Positions 9,250 to 18,500 of a stretch of DNA of 64,000 nt are shown one piece after another. Every line of letters starts with the position of its first letter. The first letter of the stretch is position 1. This DNA is from Actinoplanes philippinensis. GTDB lineage: Bacteria > Actinomycetota > Actinomycetes > Mycobacteriales > Micromonosporaceae. Made by a program: the position numbers and the translations under genes. A model generated the notes under the pieces. The model saw nothing but the letters and a program-made list of their open reading frames with translations, did not search any database and had not been told where the DNA came from. The stretch lies in the NCBI RefSeq assembly GCF_900113015.1, contig NZ_FONV01000002.1, positions 558,001 through 622,000 on the forward strand, in the 5' to 3' direction.

Positions 9250-9807
9250 ATGCAACAACCGGCACCGCCGCTGGCCGTCATCGCCGCCGCCCTGCGCAGG
9301 GAACGGGACCGGGCCGGGATCTCCCTCGCCGAGCTGGCCCGCCGGGCGGGACTGGCCAAGTCGACGCTGTCCCAGCTGGAGTCCGGCGCCGGGAACCCGA
9401 GCATCGAGACGCTGTGGGCGCTCGGCGTGGCGCTCGGTGTCCCGTTCAGCAGGCTGGTCGAGCCGCCGCCGTCTCCGGTGCGCGTGGTCCGGGCCGGGAG
9501 CAGCCCGCGGGTCCGGGCGGAGGGGGCGGACTTCTACGGCACCCTGCTGGCGGCCGGCGTGCCGGGCACCCGCCGGGACGTCTACGTGCTGGAGCTGGAG
9601 CCGGGGGCGCGACGCGACGCGGAGGCGCACATTCCGGGCAGCGTCGAGCACCTGGTGGTGTCGGCGGGGCTGATCCGTACCGGACCGGTCGACGAGCTGG
9701 TCGAGGTGGGCCCGGGTGACTACGTGACGTTCCCGGGTGACGTTCCGCACAGCTACGAGGCGCTGCAACCGGGCTCCTGGGGTGTCCTCGTCATGGAGCA
9801 CCGCTGA
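9250..9807 (+). CDS. XRE-family regulator with C-terminal cupin sensor domain
   Basis: A 185-residue regulator. Residues about 9-66 form an XRE-type helix-turn-helix (AELARRAGLAKSTLSQLESG, then NPSIETLWALG). The C-terminal half is a small cupin barrel (LVVSAGLIRTGPVDELVEVGPGDYVTFPGDVPHSYEA), which in this family senses small ligands such as amino acids. ATG 9250 has a GGAG six bases upstream; ATG 9238 is an alternative. Its divergent placement beside azlCD suggests local control of amino acid export. Confidence 0.88.
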   Translation: MQQPAPPLAVIAAALRRERDRAGISLAELARRAGLAKSTLSQLESGAGNPSIETLWALGVALGVPFSRLVEPPPSPVRVVRAGSSPRVRAEGADFYGTLLAAGVPGTRRDVYVLELEPGARRDAEAHIPGSVEHLVVSAGLIRTGPVDELVEVGPGDYVTFPGDVPHSYEALQPGSWGVLVMEHR

Positions 9808-9839
9808 TCGCGACACCCCGGCCGGCTCGCGGGTGAGCC

Positions 9840-10790
9840 TCAGGGGCTGGTGTAAAGGCGGGCCACCACGTCCTCGATGTCCGGCTCGAGCAGGGACAGG
9901 TCACGGACCGGGACCGCGGCCACCAGCCCGGCCACCGCGGCGGCCGCCGTCGTGGACTCCAGCGAGAACGTCACCCGGTGACCATTAGCGGTCACCGCGG
10001 TCAGCACCGTGCCCGGGAGCGCGAAGTCCGCCGGCAACGGCTGCTCCAGGTCCGCGACCAGGCTGCGGCGGGACCCGTACCGGGCGTGCAGGGCCTCGAT
10101 GCTGCCGTCGTGCACCACCCGGCCGTGGTCGATCACCACGAGACGCTCGCACAGCCGCTCGATGTCGGCGAGATCGTGGGTGGTCAGCACCAGGGTCACG
10201 TCGCCGGTGGCGCCGAGTTCGGCCAGGAACGCGCGGACCGCCTGCTTGCTGACCACGTCCAGGCCGATCGTCGGCTCGTCCAGGAACAGCACCTCGGGGC
10301 CGTGCAGCAGGGCGGCGGTGAGTTCGCCGCGCATCCGCTGGCCGAGTGACAGCTGCCGGACCGGGGTGTCGAGGAACTCGTCGAGGTCCAGCAGCGACCG
10401 GCATCGGCGCAGCCGGGCGGCGTGCTCGGCGGCCGGCACCCGGTAGATGTGCCGGAGCAGCTCGAACGACTCGTGCAGCGGCAGGTCCCACCACAGCTGG
10501 GAGCGCTGGCCGAAGACCACGCCGATCCGCAACGCGAGTTTCGTCCGCTGCGGCACCGGGGCCAGTCCGCACACCGAGACCTCGCCCGCGGAAGGGGTCA
10601 GCACACCGGTGAGCATCTTCAGGGTGGTCGACTTGCCGGCACCGTTCGGGCCGATGTAACCGACCATCTCGCCGCGTTCGATCGTGAGGTTGACGCCGTC
10701 CACGGCTGCGACAGTCCGCTTCTTGCGTCGAAGACGGCCGGCTTTGACCCGTACCGTGAAATGTTTTTGAAGGTCCTGCATTTTGATCAT
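9840..10790 (-). CDS. ABC-2 type exporter, ATP-binding subunit
   Basis: A 316-residue ABC ATPase with Walker A GPNGAGKST (47-55), signature LSLGQRMR, Walker B VLFLDEPTIGLD and switch His in TTHD. The basic insert before the P-loop (RVKAGRLRRKKR) and the C-terminal domain of about 90 residues match the COG4586 group, which works with two different permeases, as seen here. It should be last in the three-gene operon; its ATG overlaps the permease TGA by four bases (10787-10790). The exported substrate is unknown. Confidence 0.9.
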   Translation of the reverse strand: MIKMQDLQKHFTVRVKAGRLRRKKRTVAAVDGVNLTIERGEMVGYIGPNGAGKSTTLKMLTGVLTPSAGEVSVCGLAPVPQRTKLALRIGVVFGQRSQLWWDLPLHESFELLRHIYRVPAAEHAARLRRCRSLLDLDEFLDTPVRQLSLGQRMRGELTAALLHGPEVLFLDEPTIGLDVVSKQAVRAFLAELGATGDVTLVLTTHDLADIERLCERLVVIDHGRVVHDGSIEALHARYGSRRSLVADLEQPLPADFALPGTVLTAVTANGHRVTFSLESTTAAAAVAGLVAAVPVRDLSLLEPDIEDVVARLYTSP

Positions 10791-11587
10791 GAGCCGGTGC
10801 TCCGGTAGTGACGGATGCCGGTGCGCCAGACCACGGCGGCGAGAGCCGCCGCGCCGAGCGCGACCAGCGGCGAAAGGTAGCCGGACCAGGCCGGGAGACC
10901 GAGTGGATCGGGTCGGCCGAGCAGCGCGAGCGCCGGCTGATAGGCGACGAAACCGAACCCGAGGGCGTACGCGAACAGGCCGCGGAACCAACCGCCATAG
11001 ACCGAGATGGGGTACGACGTGAAGTCGCGCCCGCCATAGGTGAAAGCGGACCCGAGTTCGCCGGAATCGACCCACCAGAACGCAAGACTGGCGCTGATCA
11101 CGAAAATCGAGCCGAAGAAGGCCGCCGCCGCGATCGGGGTGAGGGCCATCAGCAGCACCCGGCCCGGTGTCCAGTCGATGTCGTTGGCCGCGACCGCCAG
11201 GCCCAGCACCACGAACCCGAAGACCACCCGCAGCGCCTTGCGCACCGGCAGGTCCATGAGCAGCAGTTGCGGCAGGGCGGGCAGCGGCCGGACCAGCACC
11301 GCGTCCAGGGTTCCGGCCCGCACGTAGGACTTGAGCCGGTCCACGTTGCCGATCGTGAGGTCGGCGAGCGCGAACCCGGCCGAGCTGAGTCCGACGATCA
11401 GCACCGCCTCGCGCAGGCTGAAACCGCCGACCGCCGGCGTCGCCCGGAACAGCACCAGCACCGTGACCACGTCGAAGACCGTCGCGCCCATGTTGCCGAA
11501 CAGCTCCACCAGGAACGACGTCCGGTACGAGGTCGCCGACCGCAGCTGCGCCGTGCCGAGTGCCGCATACGCCCGCAGGTCACCCAC
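10787..11587 (-). CDS. ABC-2 family permease (COG3694/DUF990-like)
   Basis: A 266-residue membrane protein with six likely transmembrane segments. GTG 11587 is the preferred start because the conserved part begins there (GDLRAYAALGTAQLRSATSYR); the upstream in-frame residues are Arg/Trp-rich and look non-coding. The start lies inside the end of the preceding permease gene (8-base overlap). It would form the membrane channel with the partner permease and ATPase. Family assignment rests on the overall pattern and operon structure. Confidence 0.82.
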   Translation of the reverse strand: MGDLRAYAALGTAQLRSATSYRTSFLVELFGNMGATVFDVVTVLVLFRATPAVGGFSLREAVLIVGLSSAGFALADLTIGNVDRLKSYVRAGTLDAVLVRPLPALPQLLLMDLPVRKALRVVFGFVVLGLAVAANDIDWTPGRVLLMALTPIAAAAFFGSIFVISASLAFWWVDSGELGSAFTYGGRDFTSYPISVYGGWFRGLFAYALGFGFVAYQPALALLGRPDPLGLPAWSGYLSPLVALGAAALAAVVWRTGIRHYRSTGS

Positions 11588-12440
11588 CCTGCACCACCAG
11601 GCGCCGCTCGGCCCGCCGCTGCACCAGCCCGGCCAGCGCCAGGACCACGACCGCCCACACCGCCTGCAACGCCACCAGCCCCGCCTGCAGCGCCGGGCCG
11701 TCACGCTCGGCGATCACGTCCAGGGGCGTCTGCAGCAGGCTCGGCAGCGGCGTCGCCACCCACAGCGCCACCGCCACCTCCTGCGGGAACAGACGCAACG
11801 GGAAATACAGGCCGCCGAGCACCCCCGACCCGAGCGTCCACAGTGTGATCGGGCCGCGCGCGTCCTGCAGCCAGTAGGCGGTCGCGTTCACGACATAACG
11901 GCAGCCGAAGCAGATGATCACGGCCAGAATCACCGAGACCGCGAACAGCGGGACCGTCTGCCACCGGGCCGGAGTGTGCAGCGGGAAGAACACGGCGCCG
12001 GCCAGCAACGGCGGACCGAACCGGGTCATCATGGCGTGCAACGCCCGGCCCAGGTCGGCGGCGAGGAAACCGGTGACCGGGGCGATCGGACGTAACAGGT
12101 CGGCCGCGATGTCACCGGAGCGGATCCGGTCGGCGAGCTCGGTCCACCCCCAGATGCCGATGACACTCAGTAGACCCTGACCCACCCAGACATACAGCGC
12201 CAGCTGGCCGGCGTCGTACCCCGCAGGCCTCTGCCCGACCGCCTCCTCAGCCACCGCGAGCAGCACATAACAGCGAAGGAAGCCGAACACGATGTTGGTG
12301 AACGTTCCGGCTATGGTGGCTTGCCGGTAGGTGGCGTACCGCCGGAAACCTGACCCGATCAGCGCACCGAAAGTAGTAGCTGAGGCGCGGAACGGACTGA
12401 TTCGAGAGATCGTCGGCACGCTGGCGTCTCGCTGGTCCAC
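11580..12440 (-). CDS. ABC-2 family permease (COG4587-like)
   Basis: First gene of the exporter operon: a 286-residue permease with an N-terminal cytoplasmic segment and about six membrane helices. The loop WGWTELADRIRSGDIAADLLRP resembles the coupling region of this permease class (the paired permease has DRLKSYVRAGTLDAVLVRP at the same place, indicating a heterodimer of related subunits). Start GTG 12440 is preceded by an AAGGAG site about 9 bases upstream. Confidence 0.83.
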   Translation of the reverse strand: MDQRDASVPTISRISPFRASATTFGALIGSGFRRYATYRQATIAGTFTNIVFGFLRCYVLLAVAEEAVGQRPAGYDAGQLALYVWVGQGLLSVIGIWGWTELADRIRSGDIAADLLRPIAPVTGFLAADLGRALHAMMTRFGPPLLAGAVFFPLHTPARWQTVPLFAVSVILAVIICFGCRYVVNATAYWLQDARGPITLWTLGSGVLGGLYFPLRLFPQEVAVALWVATPLPSLLQTPLDVIAERDGPALQAGLVALQAVWAVVVLALAGLVQRRAERRLVVQGG

Positions 12441-12576
12441 GCCGTTAATCTCCTTTCCAAACCCCCGCGACGGAGCCGGGCGACTCTACGCGGGTCCCCG
12501 GCCGGGCGCGGCTCAATTTCTGACAGGTGGAGTTCGCCGTGACGGAGCGTTGCCATTCGACGGGCCAGGACGCCCG

Positions 12577-15500
12577 ATGAACGGATGGGGCTCCCGGCCG
12601 GGCGACAGCTGGGAGGACGAGCCGGCCTGGGTCTACGAGATCACCTGGGAGTGGGAGGCGCTGCCCGGGCAGCGGTATCCCGGCGATCCCGGCCGTCGCA
12701 AGGCCGTGCACACGCCCGTCTACGAGGCCTCGCGCGGCGGCACCGCGCCGGCCAGCTCCGCGCCGATCAGCCCGGCGGGCCGCGCCTCGGTTCCGGGTGC
12801 GTCGTGGGCCGGCGATCAAAATCAGTCACGGTACGAGGAAACGCGCCCCGAATCCCGCGGGCCCGCCGCCACGCCGCAGCCGCCCCGTGACGAGCCGTCC
12901 TGGAACCGGCCGCATCCCATGCCCGACCAGCGTCGGGGCGGGGTGCCGGTCTACGGGTCGGCCTCGTCGTCGGCGCCCGTCTCGCCGGGGCGGGCGGCGG
13001 TCGGGCGTGGGTCGCAGCAGCCTGCGGGCGCTGACGGGGGCTGGAATCGTGGCGGGCAGTCGTCGCCGTCGTCATCTCACGGTGGCGGGTTCGGTGGGCC
13101 GGCCGGCACTTCCGGGCCGGGTGGGCGTGCACAGCAGGGCGTTCCCTTCAACGGGCCTGGCTCTGGCGGGCCCGGATCCGCCGAGCCTGGATCGGGCGGT
13201 GCTGGATCGGGTGGGGCCGGTGGGCAGTTCGGTGGAGCGGGGGCTTCCGGACGTCCGGGGGCCGGGCCTGGGCCTGCCGGGCAGTCTGGCTTCGGCGGGC
13301 CGGGGCAGTCTGGCTTCGGCGGGCCGGGGCAGACTGGTCGCGGCGGGCAATTCGGTCAAAGCGCTCCGGATGCCTCCGGTCATGGCGGGCCTAATCCTTC
13401 TGGACAAATCGGTCACGGTGGGGCCTCTCCGCAAGGCGGGGTGAGGGCTTCCGGGCCGGTGGACCGTGGTGGGCCGGTGGACCGTGGTGGGCCGGGGCGG
13501 CACGAAGGCGCGCCCGGTCGTCATGAAGGGCATCCCGGACGGCACGAGCCGGGCGTGGCCGGTCGTTTCGGTGCGCCCGCGGCGTCGGCCGGATATGCGC
13601 CCGGCCGGCCCCGGCCCGATCAGGATCCCGGCCACCAGGGCCGGCGGCCGAACCCTGAGCAGCAGATACCCAGGCAAGGCAGCGAGGGACGGCCGGCGTC
13701 CGGACCGATGTCTCCGGCCGGGCCGACCTACGGCGCCGCGCGTCCGGCGCCCGCCGATGCCTTCCCCGCGTACGCCGAGGACCGCCGCACCCATCGGGAC
13801 GGCCGCGCATCGGACGCCCCGTTCGACCTTCGCCCGGCGCCGCAGGACCGGAACTCCCCGGCGCCGGCCCGCCCGGCGCCGCAGCCGACCCGTGTCACAC
13901 CGCCGCAGCCGGTCGCGCCCGCCGCCGTCTACCCGGCGGTTCCGGGTGGCATGCCCGCCCAGAACCGCGGTCCGGCCGGCGGCATCGCGCCCGTCTCGGG
14001 ACCGGCCACACCCTACGGTCAAGGGACAGCGCAGCCCGGCGGCATCGCGCCCGTCTCGGGACCGGCCACACCCTACGGTCAAGGGTCACCGCAGCCCGGC
14101 GGCATCGCGCCCGTCTCGGGACCGGCCACACCCTACGGTCAAGGGACATCGCAGCCCGGCGGCATCGCGCCCGTCTCGGGACCGGCCACACCCTACGGTC
14201 AGGGGACACCGCAACCCGGGGGCATCGCGCCCGTCTCGGGACCGGCCACACCCTACGGTCAAGGGTCGTCGCAGCCCGGCGGGTTCCCCTCCGGACACCC
14301 GGGCCCCGAAGCCACACAGCCGATGCGCCCTGCCGGCACGACGGCTCCGCGCACCGCGCCCGGCGTCGCACCCGTGTCGAGCCCGGCGGGCCACCCGCAC
14401 ACCGGGACCAACCCGGTCTCCGCCCCTGCCGGCTACGACCCCCGCACGGGCGTCGCGCCCGTCTCCGCACCCGCGGGCCACACGGTGCCGACGGCCTTCG
14501 ACCCACGCATCGGCGCACCCGTCGCCGGCCCTGCCGTCCACAACCCACACGCCGGCGTCACGCCCGTGTCGGCGCCCGCGGGCCACGATCCACGCACCGG
14601 CACCGCACCCGTCTCCGCCCCGGCGGGCCACGACCCGCGTGCCGGGGGTGCGCCCGTCTCTGCGGGCCACGACCCGCGAACCGGCACTGGTCCTGGCAGC
14701 TACGACCCACGTTCGGGAGTCGCACCCGTTTCTGCGCCCGCGGGCTTCGAGCCGCGTGCGGGCGTTGCACCCGTCTCGGCGCCGGTTGGACACGACACGC
14801 GCACCGGCATTGATCCCGTCTCCGCGCCTGCGGGCCACGACCCACGCACCGGAACCGCACCCGCCTCCACAACCCTCGGCCACGACCAGCGCACCAGCCC
14901 TGCCGGACACGACCCACGTTCTGGCATCGCGCCCGTCTCTGCGCCCGCTGGTCACGACCCGCGTATCGCGTCCGGGAGCCACGGTTCGGCCGTTTCTGGG
15001 TCTGCGGGCTATGACACTCGAGCTGGTGATGCGCCCGTTTCGGGGCACGTGGGTGTGGAGCCACAGGGCGCCGGCGGTGGGCCGGGTGTTTCTGGTGGGC
15101 GGTTCGGGCATGGCCAGCAGTCGCCGGAGACTACGCAGTCCCTGGCCGCGCCGGGATCAGCCGGTTCGGGAACCGGCTGGGGCTCGCCGGTCAGGCCCGC
15201 TTCGGAAACGGCCGGGACTGCCTCAGGAACGGCCGGAGCTGCTTCGGGAGCTGCCGGGACTGCTTCGGGAACTGCCGGGACTGCTTCGGGAACTGCCGGG
15301 ACTGCTTCGGGAACGGCCGGGACTGCTTCGGGAACTGCCGGGACTGCTTCGGGAACGGCCGGGACTGCTTCGGCGGCCGGCTATATGCCCGGCGGCGAGG
15401 CTGGGGTGTCGTTCCCGCGTGGTCAGGAACCGCACGGTGGAAGCGGCTTCGGCGAGCGCCGGCACGAACGCGACCACGACGAGCAGGACCCCACCCGGCC

Positions 15501-18500
15501 GCTCGATCCCCGGCGCCTGGGGCAGGGTGCGCCTGCTGCCGGCCGTCATGACCGTGTCTCGGATCCTGATGACCCGACGCGGCCGTTCGGGCTTCGGCGC
15601 AGGGCCGGGAGCGAAGGGATGGGGGCGGTCGAGGACCTCACCCGGGCGGTTGATCCGCGCGGACCGGCACAGGCCGGTCCGGGCTCTCCGGCCGTGCCCG
15701 GGCAGCGTCCGGGCTCGGGGCACGTTGCCGGTACCGGGCAACACACCGACGGGACCGCACCGTGGCAGACCGACGCGACCGCACCGGCTCGATCTGCTGG
15801 TGAACGGAGCGCCACCGGCGGCTGGGGCACCGGATATCAGGGGGGCCAGGGCGTTGCCGAGCAGGCCGGTCCGGCGTATCCGGTCGAGCCAGGTCTGACA
15901 CAGCCGACCGGATCCGGCCCGGCGCAGCCGATCGAGTCCAGGTTGGCGCAGCCGATCGAGCACGGCCCGGCTGAGCCGATCCAGCAAGGCCCGGCTCAGC
16001 CGAGTGCCTCTGGGCTGGTGCAGCCGGAGGGCTCTGGGACCGCGGGGACCGGCGGTTCGCTGGTGGGCGGTGGCTCCGGGGCGGGCGAGACCGCATCGGA
16101 CGAGCCGGAGACTCATGGCCTGGGGTGGCTGCTGTCGATGAGCGGGCTCGGGGCCACCACTCCGGTGCCCGAAGCCGAACCGGCAGCGCCCGTGGAGAGT
16201 GTTGAGCCGGAGACGCGGCCATTGGGCTGGTTCGCGCCGGTCGACACCGAAAGCGACGACGAATCCGCGGCTGAAACCGCGGCTGAAACCGCAGCTGCGA
16301 CGGAGGAACCCGCTCCTGCGGAAAGGGCTACGGAACAGGGTGTTCCGGTTACCACCGCCGCGGAACAAGATGATCCGGTTATCACCGCGACAGAACAGGA
16401 CGTTGCGGCCACCGCCACCGAAAAGGACGTTGCGGTCACCGCCACGGAACAGGACGTTGCGGTTATCACCGCTACAGAACACTACGTTCCGGTCGTTGTC
16501 GTTTCAGAACATGATGCTCTAGTCGTGACGGCTCCGGTTCAGGCTGTTCCGACGCCGCCCGGATTCACGCCTGCGCCGAGCCACTCTGAACCGGTCGAAG
16601 CGCTTTCGATCGAGGAGGCTCCCGCTACCGCGGAGTCTGTGTCCTTTGATGAGGCTTCATCTGCGAGGGTCGTGGTCGCTGAGGAGAGCGTCCACGCGGA
16701 GCCCGCTGACGAGCAGATGTCCAGTGCGGAGACGGTGACGGCCGATCAGGACGCCGCCGACGGGACCGGGACCGCCACGATCGGCTCCGGGGAGGACGGA
16801 CCGGCAGCTACCGCCCTTGTCTCGGATGTGCCGGCAGATGCCGAGGTGACCGTCGAGGGCGAGCCGGCTCAGGACGAGGACGCCTCCGCTGTCGTCGAGG
16901 TCGAGGAAGAGGCGGCGGCGACCGAACCGGCCGCGACCGTGCTCGCCACCACTGCGTTCGAGGACGACACGGCCGCGGCGGAGAACGAGCCGGCCGAGGC
17001 TGAGGACGTCTCGGACGAGGTCATCGCGATCGCCGGTGAATCGGGCTCGATCGACGGGACGACGGCGGTTGCCGTCTCCGACGAACCTGCCGAGGATGGC
17101 GAACCTGCCGAGGATGGCGAACCTGCCGAGGATGGCGAACCTGCCGAGGATGACGTGACCGTCATCTCCGCAGCGGAGTGGGCGGGTGCGACGGATGGGG
17201 CGGCCGTTCGCGCGGACGAGACCGTTGCCATCAGCCTGAGTGAACCGGGACTCCCGTCCCGCGCGGTGGAGTCGGGCAGTGCCGGCGACTCGACTGTGGA
17301 TGTGGCTCGTCAGGGCGACGAGGCTGACGATGTGACCGCGGTGTTGCGCCGGTTCCGGGTGGCGGAGCCGGAGCGTGTGGAGGAGGGTGCGGGAGTTCGC
17401 CCGGACGCCGATGACTCGGTGGAGACCGGCACTGACGGGCAGGACAGCAGGTCCGAGGAAGAACTGGATCTCACTCGGACGATGCAGATCGTCCGCATCA
17501 AGGCCACGACGCCCGACGGCGGCGGTGAAGTCGCTGATCAGGGCGCTGACGGCACCGCGTCCGTGGACGAGGCCACCGAGGTCTCGGTCCACACCTCGGA
17601 TGAGGGGTCTCTCTCGCTGGACGACGCGGCGGAGATCGACGACTCCGTGGAGCCGGACACTGCGGTCATCGTTCCGGAGCCCGAAACCGCAGCGCTGAGC
17701 TTGGAGCCCGAAACCGCGGCGCTGAGCCTGGAGCCCGAAACCGCGGCGCTGACCCTGGAGCCCGAAACCGCAGCGCTGAACGTGGAGCCCGAGACCATCG
17801 CGCTCGGCGTGGAACCCGAGACTGTGGTCATCACGGGTGAGCCGGACGTGGAGCCGGAGACGATCGTCCTGGGCACAGAGCCCGAGACCGTTCTGCTCGA
17901 CACCGAACCGGCGACCGTCGCGATCGACGCCGAACCCGAGACCGTTGTGATCCACCCGGAACCGGAGAACCCGGAACCGGAGACGGTTGCGCTGAGCGCG
18001 CCGACGGAGACGGCCGTGGATACGGTTGACGACGCGACGGCCGTGGAGACAGCCGAGCCGGAGGCGGCGGACGAGGACGCGGCGGGCGACGACGCAGGGG
18101 ATGCGGCGGGGAGTGCTCCGGCCGTACCGCCGCAGGGTGTGACGTCGGCGACGGAAAGCGAGAGCGCTCCGGAGACGTCGGTGGCGACCGCGTCGCGGAT
18201 GGCTCCGCCGGAGGCCGCACGGGTCGAACCGGTTCGGCAGCGGCGGGATCAGCGGGCTCCGGCGGACCGGCGGCGGGCCGATCCCGAGCAGATCCTCGCG
18301 GCGTACCCGTGGGCCTATGACCCGCAGACGTTGCGCGAGCAGGTGGACGAGCCGGACCGGCTGTGGGATGTGGCCGACCGGCTGACCGACCGGCTGGAGT
18401 TCGCCGAGCGGGACAACGTGCGGGCGCGGCTGCTGAGCCTGCGGGCCGTGGTCCACCGGATCGTCGGGGAGTTGGATGACGCGCTCGCCGACGGGCGGGA

